The position numbers were made by a program, and so were the translations under genes. Positions 48,070 through 58,079 of a stretch of DNA of 64,000 bases are shown here, one piece after another (position 1 is the first letter of the stretch; each line of letters opens with the position of its first letter). The notes under the pieces are model-generated. The model did not search any database. It saw only the letters and a list, made by a program, of their open reading frames with translations, and was not told the DNA's origin. Source of the DNA: Methanobacterium alkalithermotolerans (lineage in GTDB: Archaea; Methanobacteriota; Methanobacteria; Methanobacteriales; Methanobacteriaceae); contig NZ_CP058560.1 in NCBI RefSeq assembly GCF_018141185.1, forward strand, positions 1,583,501 to 1,647,500, given 5' to 3'.

Positions 48070-48909
48070 TTAAGGCATCAATCTTTTAGTAGCATGCCTT
48101 CCGGCCCAACACTGAATACATACTCCAATAGGGAGCCCTGCAGTATGTGTATGGGCCGTTTTGATTTTTACATCCAGTGCAGTTGTATTTCCCCCTAAAC
48201 CCATGGGACCAATTCCGGAATCATTAATTTCTTTTAGTATTTCCTGTTCCAGGGAGGCTATTTTTTTATCCGGGTGACGCTTTCCCACCGTACCTAACAA
48301 TGCTTTTTTAGCCATTTTCATGGCCAGATCAGAAGATCCACCAATTCCCACCCCTACTATTACCGGAGGGCAGGGTTTTCCCTGGGCAGTAATTACGGTA
48401 TCCACCACAAATTTTTTTACTCCTTCTATCCCTTCACCGGGCAGGGCCATTTTAAGGGCATTATTATTTTCAGAACCAAAACCCTTGGGAAATACGGTAA
48501 ATTCCAGATAATCCCCATCCACTATCTCCACATCCACCTGGGGAATGTTTTCACCGGTATTATCTCCCGTATTTTCTCGAGTAAAAGGATGCACCACATT
48601 GGGCCTTAAAGGAATTTCATGGGTTGCTTTTCTTACTCCCTCTCGTATTCCTTCAATCAGGTTTTCCACCGGCACATTGCCCAGTTTTACAAAAATTATA
48701 GGTAAACCAGTATCCTGACACATGGGTATTTCCATTTCCTCAGCAGATTTAATATTATCTAAAATTGCTTTTAGATTCAGTTTTCCCATTTCGGTGGTTT
48801 CATCATGATAGGCCTTTTTTAAAGCATGTTTAACATCATCAGGAAGCTTAATGACTGCTTCTTTAAAGAGTTCAAATATGGTTTCTTCTATCTCTTTTTG
48901 GGTAATCAT
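48070..48909 (-). CDS. fumA: Class I fumarate hydratase alpha subunit
   Basis: Oxygen-sensitive 4Fe-4S fumarase interconverts malate and fumarate in the reductive TCA branch. The cluster cysteines are in PMCQDTGLP (about 58), [10 protein letters not shown] region and [13 protein letters not shown] at the C-terminus. At about 279 residues it is the separate N-terminal half of the two-subunit archaeal enzyme; the beta subunit is not in the window. The frame opens at GTG 48918, but that GTG is part of AGGTG, the ribosome site for the ATG at 48909, which I use. It lies downstream of the por operon by 145 bases. Tartrate dehydratase is an alternative. Confidence 0.88.
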   Translation of the reverse strand: MITQKEIEETIFELFKEAVIKLPDDVKHALKKAYHDETTEMGKLNLKAILDNIKSAEEMEIPMCQDTGLPIIFVKLGNVPVENLIEGIREGVRKATHEIPLRPNVVHPFTRENTGDNTGENIPQVDVEIVDGDYLEFTVFPKGFGSENNNALKMALPGEGIEGVKKFVVDTVITAQGKPCPPVIVGVGIGGSSDLAMKMAKKALLGTVGKRHPDKKIASLEQEILKEINDSGIGPMGLGGNTTALDVKIKTAHTHTAGLPIGVCIQCWAGRHATKRLMP

Positions 48910-49018
48910 GAATAACACCTGTACATTTTAAATAAATTCATAATGGATATTTGGTAAACATACTAAAAAGTAGTGGGGGTATATATTATATGGGGAATAT
49001 TAATTCAATGGAAAAATT

Positions 49019-49027
49019 AAAAAAAAA
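49019..49027 (-). terminator. Oligo-T terminator of the por operon
   Basis: On the minus strand nine T residues follow porF by 28 bases. No convincing stem precedes the tract. Confidence 0.45.
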
Positions 49028-49054
49028 TAAAGGATTAAAGCTTTTAGGCAGAAT

Positions 49055-49486
49055 TTAATGCTTCATAATGCCTTTTAGACGCTCTAATTCCTGAGTAATT
49101 TTCTCTCGTTTTTCTGAGATTATTTTTTCAGAATCAACAAGTAAGGCCTTAGTAGGACAACTTAAAACGCAGCATGGTTCTTCTAGATCAATACAAAGGT
49201 CACATTTACTTGCTATGCCCTTTTCATCCATGGTTACTGCCCCTATGGGACAGGCATCACGGCAAAGTCCACAACCAATACATTTATCTTCCAGAATTAC
49301 TATGGCTCCATCTGCTTCAGTTATAGCTTCTTCGGGACATATATTCAGGCAGGGTGCTTTTTCAGGAGCACAATGCATGCAAAAGATAGGCACACCATTG
49401 ATAACTCTAATGGCATTTTGAGGGCAATTACGCTCACATTTCATGCATTCGTTACATAATTCTGGCCTTGAAACTAATTCTTTCAT
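49055..49486 (-). CDS. porF: Polyferredoxin-type POR-associated subunit PorF
   Basis: The 143-residue iron-sulfur protein has Cys clusters [16 protein letters not shown]...[18 protein letters not shown] and CDLC...CVLSCP, enough for up to four 4Fe-4S clusters. It is the last gene of the por cluster, 10 bases after porE. In Methanothermobacter-type genomes porE and porF follow porCDAB and are thought to carry electrons for pyruvate synthesis. It closely resembles the ferredoxin at the end of the cdh operon. Confidence 0.87.
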   Translation of the reverse strand: MKELVSRPELCNECMKCERNCPQNAIRVINGVPIFCMHCAPEKAPCLNICPEEAITEADGAIVILEDKCIGCGLCRDACPIGAVTMDEKGIASKCDLCIDLEEPCCVLSCPTKALLVDSEKIISEKREKITQELERLKGIMKH

Positions 49487-49496
49487 GCTGTGTCTC

Positions 49497-49991
49497 CTAT
49501 TGGAATACTTTCTTTGCCCGGGATTTGGCAGTTAACAGGGTCATAATATCCGAACCCTTTTTAGTTTTTTTACCAATTCCAGACATCTTAGCAATGTGTT
49601 GTTCTTGTTTTTCAATCTTAAGCTTTTCTGTATCTATAATAGAAATAGCTCTCTGGGAACATGCTTTTATACATGCCGGGGTATCCAGATCAGGACACTG
49701 GTGACATTTTTGTGCTTTGCGATCTTCCATTACCACTGCACCAAAGGGACATACTAACATGCACAGCCCACAGCCAATACATTTTTCAGGTAATACGTCC
49801 TTGTCTTGAATGGCATCAGTAGGGCATATAGTTTTACAGGGAGCATCCTCGCATTGTTGACAAATTATAGGATAGTAAGCTCCTCCTATTTCCCGAATCA
49901 TTATTCTGGATGCTCCGTGAAGTTTTGCACATGCTTCTTCACAGTCCATACATCCATCACATAAATCGGGTTGAATTATTAATTTATCCAA
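49497..49991 (-). CDS. porE: Polyferredoxin-type POR-associated subunit PorE
   Basis: The 164-residue protein has clusters [15 protein letters not shown]...[18 protein letters not shown] and CHQC...CIKAC. The C-terminal ~40 residues are Lys-rich ([19 protein letters not shown]). It lies 12 bases after porB. The role is probably electron transfer to POR for reductive carboxylation of acetyl-CoA. Confidence 0.88.
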   Translation of the reverse strand: MDKLIIQPDLCDGCMDCEEACAKLHGASRIMIREIGGAYYPIICQQCEDAPCKTICPTDAIQDKDVLPEKCIGCGLCMLVCPFGAVVMEDRKAQKCHQCPDLDTPACIKACSQRAISIIDTEKLKIEKQEQHIAKMSGIGKKTKKGSDIMTLLTAKSRAKKVFQ

Positions 49992-50003
49992 GGTCTATCC
50001 CCC

Positions 50004-50870
50004 TTATATTTTCAACTCAGCACACATCTTGTCCACATATTGCTGTATTTTTTCTTTTTCATCGTCTGCAAGGTGCTTAAATCTTTTTTGAGCTTCCAGA
50101 TATTCATTAACAGGTTTTCTTTGCATAGGTCGATAAGTTACTTTAAACTCACCATCCACTATCTCATAAAGAATCCATGAACCGGTTTCTACAGCTAAAC
50201 GGCCTAATTCAATAGTTTTAGAAGTATCAAAACCCCATCCGGTGGTACATGGTTGGTGTAAATGGATGTATGCAGGCCCTTCAACTTCTGAAGCTTTTTT
50301 AACCTTTTTCATAAAATCTTCGGGATAAGATATGGAGGCGGTGGCTACATAAGGAACTCCATGGGCAGCCATAATCATGGGGATATTTTTCTTTGGTTTA
50401 TTTTCCCCAAAACTCTCTTTACCATGTGGTGAAGTAGTAGTGGAGGCACCGTAAGGAGTTGCACCACTTCTCTGGATCCCGGTATTCATGTAAGCTTCGT
50501 TATCATAACAGATGTAGATGAGGTTATGTCCTCTTTCCATAGCACCGGATAATGCCTGCATACCAATATCTGCAGTACCTCCGTCTCCAGCAAAGACTAC
50601 CACATTAACGTCTTCTTTTCCCTGTGCTTTAAGGGCTCTTTCTACCCCAGAAGCCACTGCCCCTGCATTTTCAAAGGCTACATGTATCCAGGGAATTTCC
50701 CAGGCTGTTTCTGGATAGGGAGTGGTAATAACTTCCAAACAGCCGGTAGGTGAAATAGCCACCGTATTTTTTCCCAGCATTTTAAGTGCTAACCTGACAC
50801 CAACAGTGGCACCACATCCGGCACATCCCCGGTGACCCGGGGCAAGGAATTCTTCTTCAGGTATTTTCAT
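50004..50870 (-). CDS. porB: Pyruvate:ferredoxin oxidoreductase beta subunit PorB
   Basis: This is the thiamin-diphosphate-binding subunit, 288 residues. The N-terminal [17 protein letters not shown] carries two of the cluster Cys. The TPP/Mg motif is [11 protein letters not shown] (about 93-103) with [10 protein letters not shown] downstream. The order porC-D-A-B-E-F follows the methanobacterial four-subunit POR. It makes pyruvate from acetyl-CoA and CO2, linking directly to the CODH/ACS operon product. Confidence 0.95.
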   Translation of the reverse strand: MKIPEEEFLAPGHRGCAGCGATVGVRLALKMLGKNTVAISPTGCLEVITTPYPETAWEIPWIHVAFENAGAVASGVERALKAQGKEDVNVVVFAGDGGTADIGMQALSGAMERGHNLIYICYDNEAYMNTGIQRSGATPYGASTTTSPHGKESFGENKPKKNIPMIMAAHGVPYVATASISYPEDFMKKVKKASEVEGPAYIHLHQPCTTGWGFDTSKTIELGRLAVETGSWILYEIVDGEFKVTYRPMQRKPVNEYLEAQKRFKHLADDEKEKIQQYVDKMCAELKI

Positions 50871-50872
50871 TT

Positions 50873-52021
50873 TTAGACTTCCTCCTTTAGTCCAATCCAG
50901 GTTATTTCTTTAGTCGGATTACGAGTCTTATTTACGATATCCTCAATATGTTCAGGAGTGATGTCTCTACCTCCTAATCCTACAATGAATCCACAACTTT
51001 CCACATCAATGTTGGCTTTAATTTCGGTGTAAAGAGCACCACCCATTCCAAAGCTGATATTTTTGTCTAAAACAGCCACGCGGTCTGCATTTTTTACAGC
51101 TTCGTATATTTCCTTTTTAGGGAAAGGCCGATAATTTCTTACTTTTAAAAGACCTACTTTTTCGCCCCGGCCTCTCATATCATCCACAACATCTCTAATG
51201 GTACTGCATATGGATCCCATAGCAATTAAAATAATTTCTGCTCCTTCACAACGGTATTGCTCTACAACAGAATAGTCACGACCAAAAATTTCACTGAATT
51301 CCTGGTTAACCTTTTCAATGACCTTCTTAGATTTTTCCATGGCCACTTCCATCTGATATCGGGCTTCCATGTAATAATTGGGATCGGTGAAGGTACCTAA
51401 AGAACGCGGATTTTCCGGGTCCAGGAATGATTCTTGAGGTTGATATTCGGGTAAAAAGCTATCTACTAATTCCTGGGAAGGTATATCCACTGGCTCCACA
51501 GTATGGGTCAGAATAAAACCATCCAAGCACACCATGCTGGGTAAAAGAACATCTTTGTCTTCTGAAATTCTGTAACACCTCAGTATGGAATCCAAAGCTT
51601 CTTGCCCATTCTCCACATAAATCTGCATCCATCCCGTATCTCTCTGGGATATGGAGTCCTGATGATCATTCCATATGCTTAAAGGAGCGGCTAAAGAACG
51701 ATTAGCATTGGCCATTACAATGGGGTTTCTTAAACCTGCTGCGGCAAAGAGGATTTCATGCATCAATGCTAAACCCTGGGATGAAGTGGCGGTAAATACT
51801 CTTACTCCTGTTCCAGAAGCACCCACAGCGGCACTTATGGCGCTGTGCTCTGATTCGACCATTATGTATTCTGAGTCGAGATCCCCATCTGCCACAAATT
51901 TGGCCAGATATTCCGATATGGAGGTTTGGGGGGTTATAGGGTAAACGGGAATAACTTGAGGTTTGGCCAGCTTTGCTGCATGGGATACAGCATTGTTGGC
52001 GGAAATAACTTTAACAACCAT
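50873..52021 (-). CDS. porA: Pyruvate:ferredoxin oxidoreductase alpha subunit PorA
   Basis: The 382-residue alpha subunit contains PYR-like domain I ([17 protein letters not shown], about 23-39, and [15 protein letters not shown]) and the C-terminal domain II ([14 protein letters not shown]). It supplies substrate-binding residues for the TPP site in PorB. Its ATG overlaps the porD stop by one base and its stop is two bases from porB, so translation is tightly coupled. Confidence 0.95.
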   Translation of the reverse strand: MVVKVISANNAVSHAAKLAKPQVIPVYPITPQTSISEYLAKFVADGDLDSEYIMVESEHSAISAAVGASGTGVRVFTATSSQGLALMHEILFAAAGLRNPIVMANANRSLAAPLSIWNDHQDSISQRDTGWMQIYVENGQEALDSILRCYRISEDKDVLLPSMVCLDGFILTHTVEPVDIPSQELVDSFLPEYQPQESFLDPENPRSLGTFTDPNYYMEARYQMEVAMEKSKKVIEKVNQEFSEIFGRDYSVVEQYRCEGAEIILIAMGSICSTIRDVVDDMRGRGEKVGLLKVRNYRPFPKKEIYEAVKNADRVAVLDKNISFGMGGALYTEIKANIDVESCGFIVGLGGRDITPEHIEDIVNKTRNPTKEITWIGLKEEV

Positions 52022-52272
52022 TATTCTCTCTCCATTTTAATGGCTTTTACCGGGCATTCTACTTCACATATGCCACAGCCTTTACAGTAGTCATAATCTA
52101 TATCATAATCTTTGTTAATACAACCTTCTGGACAAAAAAGGACACAGTTATCACATTCGATACATTTTTCTTTATCCAGTATGGGTTTAAAAGTTCTCCA
52201 GCTTCCTGTCTTGTTGATTCTGGTACTTCCCGGTTGCTTAACAGTTCCTCCGATGGAATCCATACTAATCAC
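52021..52272 (-). CDS. porD: Pyruvate:ferredoxin oxidoreductase delta subunit PorD
   Basis: The 83-residue 2[4Fe-4S] ferredoxin subunit has [12 protein letters not shown] (about 38-49) and [12 protein letters not shown] (about 63-74). The N-terminal ~30 residues [20 protein letters not shown] are typical PorD. It lies between porC and porA, 16 bases after porC. Confidence 0.95.
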   Translation of the reverse strand: MISMDSIGGTVKQPGSTRINKTGSWRTFKPILDKEKCIECDNCVLFCPEGCINKDYDIDYDYCKGCGICEVECPVKAIKMERE

Positions 52273-52288
52273 CTTTATTATTAATAAT

Positions 52289-52819
52289 TTATTTAATTAT
52301 ATGTTCATAAGCTGATTTAGCGGCATCAGCATTCTTCTCCCCTATCCTTCCGGGGAAGGTTTCTTTTATAATCTTCACAATTGAATCCAGAGTTACTTCA
52401 CCGGTTGCACCTGCAAAAGCTCCTAACATGACGGTATTTACTATGGGGAGCCCTAATTTTTCTAAGGCTATGCTGGTAGCATCTATGATTTCTGTTTTAG
52501 CTACTGGATTTGATGGAGCTTCTTTATTTGTGTTTAAGATTACCTTTCCTCCATTTTCAATTCCAGAATACACTTCTGCAACTTCTAAAAGACCATCATC
52601 CAGTACTACAACGTAATTTGGATTATAAACTTGATATCTTCTTCTTATAGGTTTATCATCAATTCTGGTGAATGCCATGACAGGAGCGCCCCGCCTTTCG
52701 ACGCCGAAAAAAGGAAAAGCTTGTGTATATTTTCCATCTTCAAAAGCAGCCTTTGCTAGAATCTCAGCTGCTGTAACGGCACCTTGCCCGCCACGTCCGT
52801 GAAATCGAATTTCGATCAT
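52289..52819 (-). CDS. porC: Pyruvate:ferredoxin oxidoreductase gamma subunit PorC
   Basis: The 176-residue gamma subunit has the signature [17 protein letters not shown] (about 6-22) and [14 protein letters not shown] (about 38-51). It is the first gene of the por operon. A strong GGAGGTAAAAA precedes the ATG and a bidirectional TATA element (about 52856-52870) lies upstream. It is divergent from the DHPS-like gene. Confidence 0.94.
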
Positions 52820-52907
<88 letters not shown>

Positions 52908-54482
52908 ATGAAAGTTCTGATAATCACTGGAAAATTAGCTAGCCAGGTAGTAAAGAAAGTATCTGCGCGTTCTAAGCAAAATGTAGAGATACACGTAGCC
53001 AATACTCCCATAGCTGCTTTTTTAACTCCTAAAAAAATAATTAATGAGCTTAATTCCCGAATAGATCTGAATCTTGATGATATAGATATTATAATTATCC
53101 CGGGACTTATAAGAAAAGATGCCACCTATATCCAGGAAAAAACAGGTATCCCTTCATTTAAAGGCCCTACTGATGCGGCTGATTTGGATATTGTCCTGGA
53201 TTTACTGGAAGAACTGGAATTATCTCCCAAAACTTCAGCTGATAAACTAATTGAAGAAGAACAAAGAAGAAAAGCTTTGGAATTTATAGAAAACTTTGAA
53301 AAAGATGAAAATTTAATAAAAAAGCTCTTAAAAAAAGATGAAAATATTCTGGTGGGCCAGCTCCCGGTGGGAGAAGATTTTCCTATGAGAGTGCTGGCAG
53401 AAATAGCTAATGCTCCCTTACTCACTAAGGATGAATTATTAAAAAGGGCCGAATATTTTGTAAAATCCGGTGCAGATATGGTGGATTTAGGTATGGTGGC
53501 CGGAGAAAACTTATCTTCGAAAATACCGGGAATGGTATCTTTAGTAAAAGAACATCTGGGTGATATCCCGCTTAGTATAGATTCCCTTAACCCCCGGGAA
53601 ATAGAAGTCGCTGTTAATTGCGGGGTGGATATGGTACTCAGTCTGGATCATGGTAATTATGAAGAGTTATTACCTCTCCTGAAGGAGAAAGAAATCCCAG
53701 CTGTAATATTACCTACAGATTATAAGCGGGGATGGGTACCGGAAACAGTAGAAGAGAGGATTGATTCTTTAATTGATCTTAAAAAGAAATGTAAAGGCAT
53801 AGATGTGATTGCTGATTTGATTCTTGATCCTCTGAATAGTAGCAGTATAGTTGATTCCATCCGGGCCATGGGCGATTTTTACCATAAAGAGAAATGTCCC
53901 TTATTTTTTGGGATAGGAAATGTCACAGAACTTTTAGATACAGATTCAGTGGGTGTTAATGCTCTTTTATCTGGAATATCCATGGAGTTAGGTGCCAGTA
54001 TATTATTTACACCAGAAGAGAGTGGTAAAACTAAAGGAAGTGTTTATGAACTGGCAGTATCCTCAAAAATGATGTTTTTGGCTAAAAACAGGGATTCTGT
54101 TCCTAAAGACCTGGGTATTAACCTGGTATTTTTCAAAGATAAAAGAAAGGGAGAAAAAGTTCGGGAAAACTTAAAGGTTCCAGTACTTAAAGCCAAGGAA
54201 GCTAATAAATTTAGGCAGGATCCCGCCGGAAGTTTTAAGATAATGGTAGATGACGGTCAAATTAAAGTGGTTCACTACTTAGACACCGAACCTACCCTGG
54301 CCCTGATAGGTGAAAACGCTAAAATTTTATATGAAAATATATTGGGGCGCAATCTGGTCTCAAATTTAGAACATGCAGCATATCTGGGATCTGAACTTCA
54401 AAAGGCCGAAATAGCTTTAATAACTGGTAAAAATTATATTCAGGATTTCGAATTATTCAAAAAACCATTTCTATTACATTAA
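52908..54482 (+). CDS. Dihydropteroate synthase-like protein (archaeal, 524 residues)
   Basis: An N-terminal ~150-residue archaeal domain (DUF6513-like, [17 protein letters not shown]) precedes a DHPS-like TIM barrel: [17 protein letters not shown] (about 184-200), [19 protein letters not shown] and SLDHGNY. This is the long methanogen family annotated dihydropteroate synthase-related. Methanogens make tetrahydromethanopterin and use 4-(ribofuranosyl)aminobenzene in place of pABA, so canonical DHPS activity should not be assumed; a H4MPT-related role is plausible. Divergent from porC. Confidence 0.82.
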   Translation: MKVLIITGKLASQVVKKVSARSKQNVEIHVANTPIAAFLTPKKIINELNSRIDLNLDDIDIIIIPGLIRKDATYIQEKTGIPSFKGPTDAADLDIVLDLLEELELSPKTSADKLIEEEQRRKALEFIENFEKDENLIKKLLKKDENILVGQLPVGEDFPMRVLAEIANAPLLTKDELLKRAEYFVKSGADMVDLGMVAGENLSSKIPGMVSLVKEHLGDIPLSIDSLNPREIEVAVNCGVDMVLSLDHGNYEELLPLLKEKEIPAVILPTDYKRGWVPETVEERIDSLIDLKKKCKGIDVIADLILDPLNSSSIVDSIRAMGDFYHKEKCPLFFGIGNVTELLDTDSVGVNALLSGISMELGASILFTPEESGKTKGSVYELAVSSKMMFLAKNRDSVPKDLGINLVFFKDKRKGEKVRENLKVPVLKAKEANKFRQDPAGSFKIMVDDGQIKVVHYLDTEPTLALIGENAKILYENILGRNLVSNLEHAAYLGSELQKAEIALITGKNYIQDFELFKKPFLLH

Positions 54483-54622
54483 GCCATGCTAAATGCCTTA
54501 GATCATTAATTCACCACTTCATATTTTTAATTCAACATAACTATTAATTTAATATAAGGCGGTTGTACCTTAAAACTTGAAAATAGGGATGTTTTACAAT
54601 AACCATCCCCTGGAGACTAATA

Positions 54623-55552
54623 ATGAATTGCACCAAATGCGGTAAAAAAGAGGTAATGATGGAGAGGAAACACTCCGGTCAGAGGCTATGCCCCGAATGC
54701 TTTATTTCAGGAATCCAAAAAAAGGTTCTAAAAGATATCCGCAAATATGGCCTTATTGAAAAAGGGGATAAGGTTATGGTGGCTTTATCTGGAGGCAAAG
54801 ACAGTGTCATGCTACTGGATATTTTAAGCTCCCTTCAAAATAGAGGAATAATTGATTTGATGGCTGTTACCATTGATGAAGGAATTCAAGGATACCGTCA
54901 GGACGGAATAAAAATTGCAGAAAATCATGCCCGCCGGCTGGGGATTGAACACCGGGTTGTCAGTTTTAAAGAATACTTTAATATATCTCTGGATGAAATA
55001 ATGGCCCTTCCCTTTCCCCGGGGAGCCTGTACCTACTGCGGAGTTTTCCGGCGATGGCTTATAAATAGAACTGCGCGAGAAATGGGTGCCACTAAAATTG
55101 CCACCGGACATAACCTGGATGATGAAACCCAGTCCATTATGATGAACTATCTGGAAGGAAACATTGAAAACCTCAGGAGAATTGGTCCCCGTTCCCATCC
55201 TAAAAGTGATAAGTTCATTGTCAAAATCAAACCAATAGGTGAAATTCCGGAAAGGGAGGTGGGATTATATGTGGTGGCCAAAGGACTGGAAGTACATTTT
55301 GCTGGATGTCCTTACTCCCAGGAATCATTCCGGGCTGAAATCGGGGAAATTATAAAAAATTTATCAAAAAACCATCCCACCATAATGTATTCTACTTTAC
55401 GCGGATTCCATAAGATAAAAACCGCCCTTAAAAAGGAAGATTCCCGAAATTTCACCATGGATAATTGCATAAAATGTGGAGAACCATCTGCACAGGAACT
55501 TTGCCGGGCCTGTGTATTCTGTGAAGAACTGGAAAAGAAAAAAACTCATTAA
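54623..55552 (+). CDS. ncsA: tRNA 2-thiolation enzyme, TtuA/NcsA type
   Basis: This ATP-dependent tRNA sulfurtransferase has N-terminal zinc Cys pairs (CTKC, CPEC), PP-loop [13 protein letters not shown] (about 52-64), the active-site cluster Cys of [14 protein letters not shown] (about 131-144) and [15 protein letters not shown] second zinc site is at the C-terminus ([19 protein letters not shown]). The 309-residue length fits. Family members thiolate U54 (TtuA) or wobble U34 (NcsA/Ctu1); sequence alone does not decide here. The downstream ubiquitin-like protein is a candidate sulfur donor. Confidence 0.9.
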   Translation: MNCTKCGKKEVMMERKHSGQRLCPECFISGIQKKVLKDIRKYGLIEKGDKVMVALSGGKDSVMLLDILSSLQNRGIIDLMAVTIDEGIQGYRQDGIKIAENHARRLGIEHRVVSFKEYFNISLDEIMALPFPRGACTYCGVFRRWLINRTAREMGATKIATGHNLDDETQSIMMNYLEGNIENLRRIGPRSHPKSDKFIVKIKPIGEIPEREVGLYVVAKGLEVHFAGCPYSQESFRAEIGEIIKNLSKNHPTIMYSTLRGFHKIKTALKKEDSRNFTMDNCIKCGEPSAQELCRACVFCEELEKKKTH

Positions 55553-55676
55553 ATTACAACAGGGCATGTGATCTTCATAAAGAGAGTATGCTCAAAAGGT
55601 GAATAAGCAAGTTAACATTTAAGTTACCATACCGTTAAATTTCATTAATTACTGGTAATTAGTAGAGAGGATAAGA

Positions 55677-55877
55677 ATGAAATTTACTCTTATAAATAAT
55701 AAAAAAACAGAACAACTTTCATTTAAAAATAACTTAACCATAAAAGAATTACTGGATCAAATTGAAAAACCATTAGAAACAGTTGTAATTAAAAAAAATG
55801 GTCAGATTGTCCTGGAAGATGAGATAATTCAGGAAGGAGATATTATTGAGGTTATCCAGATAATTTATGGGGGATAA
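55677..55877 (+). CDS. MoaD/ThiS-type ubiquitin-like sulfur carrier
   Basis: The 66-residue beta-grasp protein ends in Gly-Gly (VIQIIYGG), the hallmark of proteins activated as C-terminal thiocarboxylates. Its order of strands (KFTLINNKKTEQLSF, VIKKNGQIVLEDEIIQEGD) is ThiS/MoaD/TtuB-like. It sits 124 bases after the tRNA thiolase gene, so it probably supplies sulfur for that reaction, like TtuB for TtuA, and may also act like SAMP modifiers. The E1-like activating enzyme is not in the window. Confidence 0.87.
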   Translation: MKFTLINNKKTEQLSFKNNLTIKELLDQIEKPLETVVIKKNGQIVLEDEIIQEGDIIEVIQIIYGG

Positions 55878-55951
55878 CTTTTGATTCTGATGTTATCAGG
55901 ATTATTTTATTTTAAATTAATTAGATTCACTGGATATCGGGAGTTATAAAT

Positions 55952-56812
55952 ATGAAAGTTTACTATGAGTGTGCGTCCTGTTTTTTACGACAGTCCAGAG
56001 AAGCTCTGGAACTGGCCACAGATGATGAAAACTTAAAAATAGAAATCACTGAAAAGATTATTCAATTACTATCAGATGAATTCAAAAAAGGCGCACCATC
56101 CAATGTAATCGGAACCAGGATGCATCGCCTGATAAAGGATTTGAGTGGGAATCCTGATCCCTATTTACAGGAGAAAAAAAGAGGAAATCGTATAGCTGAA
56201 AAATTCCAGGAAGAGGTTGGTTATTTACTAAAAAAGGATTCTTCTTTAATAAATTATATTAAAGTCGCCATTGCAGGTAATTTACTGGATTTTGCTGCTA
56301 TGGGAGTAAATTTTGACCCTTCAGCAGTGATATTAGAAAAAATTGCAGAGCCCTTAATAATAGACCATAGCTCTTATCTGGAAGAGGCCTTACATGAAGC
56401 GAACTCCTTACTCTATCTGGCAGATAATGCTGGTGAAATTGTTTTTGATAAAATGCTCCTGGAAAAACTACTAGAATACAATCTGGATATAACGGTAGCA
56501 GTCAAAGAAAAACCTATCCTCAATGACGCCACCATGGAAGATGCCCTGGAAATCGGTCTGGACCGAATGGTCAAAGTGATTAGTACCGGAACCGATTCAG
56601 TTGGCATAATTTATTCTCAAATTTCTCCAGAATTTAAGGAATTGGTGGATGGGGCAGAACTTATAATCTCCAAGGGCATGGGGAACTATGAAGGACTTAC
56701 CGAAATGGAACTGGGAGAAAAAAAAGTATTCTGTCTTTTAAATGTAAAGTGCAGTGCTATTTCCAGGGATATAGGGGCCGAAGAAGGCTCTGCAGTGGTT
56801 TTGAAACTTTAA
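55952..56812 (+). CDS. DUF89/ARMT1-like damage-control phosphatase
   Basis: The 286-residue protein belongs to the DUF89 family of metal-dependent phosphatases thought to clear damaged phosphometabolites. The N-terminal YECASCFLRQSREAL (about 4-18) has the subfamily CxxC. Catalytic-type Asp/Asn residues are in LLYLADNAGEIVFDK (about 151-165) and the later VISTGTDSVG and ISKGMGNYEG. No pathway partner is next to it. The actual substrate cannot be told from sequence. Confidence 0.85.
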   Translation: MKVYYECASCFLRQSREALELATDDENLKIEITEKIIQLLSDEFKKGAPSNVIGTRMHRLIKDLSGNPDPYLQEKKRGNRIAEKFQEEVGYLLKKDSSLINYIKVAIAGNLLDFAAMGVNFDPSAVILEKIAEPLIIDHSSYLEEALHEANSLLYLADNAGEIVFDKMLLEKLLEYNLDITVAVKEKPILNDATMEDALEIGLDRMVKVISTGTDSVGIIYSQISPEFKELVDGAELIISKGMGNYEGLTEMELGEKKVFCLLNVKCSAISRDIGAEEGSAVVLKL

Positions 56813-56875
56813 GTGAATTAATTTTTTATTAGTATAATGCAAAACTTAAATTAAGAGAATATTCTAAGAGTTATC

Positions 56876-57325
56876 ATGAAAAAATGGATATTATTTGCGG
56901 CTGTTTTTACCCTGGTTATGGTGGGTATTTTCGCTTTTATTGGATCACAAATGTCCCCTGATACTAATGATGCAAATTCAGAAGATATATCACAGAGTAA
57001 TGCGGAATTCAGATGGTATACGGATTTAAATTCTGCTATTTCCGCAGCCGAAAAAACCAATAAACAAATATTCGCAGTTTTTACTGCAGACTGGTGTCCG
57101 GCCTGTGTGGAGCTGGAATCAAGAACTCTTTCTAAACCGGAGGTTCAAAAGGAAATGGCTCGAAAGTATATTCTGGTTAAGATTGATGTGGATAGCAACC
57201 CTCAACCCTCCTCCCAATATAGAATATTTAGCCTACCGACTATGCTGATAATGGATTCTAATGGAAATGAAATAAGAAGAATAGAAGGCTACATTACTGC
57301 AAATCAACTTTTAAGCCAATTATAA
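56876..57325 (+). CDS. Membrane-anchored thioredoxin-fold protein
   Basis: The 149-residue protein has an N-terminal hydrophobic anchor or uncleaved signal (about 4-22), a polar linker and a thioredoxin domain with TADWCPAC (Cys about 75 and 78) and the cis-Pro SLPTMLIMD. The domain faces the outside. It lies 39 bases upstream of ccdA and together they form a likely transmembrane thiol relay, with CcdA passing electrons from a cytoplasmic thioredoxin. Its clients are unknown. Confidence 0.88.
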   Translation: MKKWILFAAVFTLVMVGIFAFIGSQMSPDTNDANSEDISQSNAEFRWYTDLNSAISAAEKTNKQIFAVFTADWCPACVELESRTLSKPEVQKEMARKYILVKIDVDSNPQPSSQYRIFSLPTMLIMDSNGNEIRRIEGYITANQLLSQL

Positions 57326-57364
57326 TTTAGTTTTTCCATTTTTTAAATATATTTGAGGTTCAGT

Positions 57365-57979
57365 ATGGAAATAGCCCCCTTAATATCATTTTTGGCAGGT
57401 ATGGCTTCAGTCGCATCTCCCTGCGTACTGCCGGTGATTCCCTTACTGGCAGGATATGTACTCACCCGGAATAAAAAACTTGAAATTTTATTCTTTGTTC
57501 TGGGCTTAAGCACCATTTTCCTGGCAGTGATTACTTTAACCCTTATATTCACCGCCGCAGTAAATTATTACCTTTATTACATCCGCATAATCGCTGCTTT
57601 AATACTCATAGTTATGGGAGTCTTGTTTCTCTCAGGGAAAAATGTATTCAATCTATCAGTAAATGTAAGTCAAAATTCAAAAAAAGGGATATTTGGTTCT
57701 TTTATTTGGGGAGTTATAGTTTCCCTGGCATGGGCTTCATGTTACACTCCCTATTTAATCTCCCTGATTGCTTTTAGTGTTTCTACAGGAGATACCTTTT
57801 TCACGGCTTTAAATTTATTATCCTATGTATCTGGATTTTTTATAACCCTTTTATCCCTTGGTACTTTAATTTCATTTATAAATATCACCAAACTGGCCAA
57901 TTATTCCCGGCCTATAGGTTTAATCTCAGGATTATTAATTATTTCCACCGGTATGTATCTTTTATGGCTGATTATTTAA
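57365..57979 (+). CDS. ccdA: CcdA/DsbD-core thiol-electron transporter
   Basis: The 204-residue membrane protein has six predicted helices and the two conserved redox cysteines, SVASPCVLPVIPLL (about 19) and WASCYTPYLISL (about 127). This matches CcdA, which moves reducing equivalents across the membrane. The frame opens with a TTG at 57353, but GAGGTT lies just before the ATG at 57365, which I choose. The upstream gene encodes its likely thioredoxin acceptor. No cytochrome c genes are present, so the role is general exported thiol reduction. Confidence 0.87.
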   Translation: MEIAPLISFLAGMASVASPCVLPVIPLLAGYVLTRNKKLEILFFVLGLSTIFLAVITLTLIFTAAVNYYLYYIRIIAALILIVMGVLFLSGKNVFNLSVNVSQNSKKGIFGSFIWGVIVSLAWASCYTPYLISLIAFSVSTGDTFFTALNLLSYVSGFFITLLSLGTLISFINITKLANYSRPIGLISGLLIISTGMYLLWLII

Positions 57980-58079
57980 TAAAATGAACTAAATCAGTTT
58001 TTAAGGTGCTAAAAAATTACCTAACTAAATTTTCGGGGAAAGTAAGCATATACCTAAAGAGGAGGGACTTCAAATTAAA

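Noticed and set aside
54824..55198. 124-codon minus-strand frame opposite the tRNA thiolase gene
   Set aside because: Completely within a conserved gene and without any family features.
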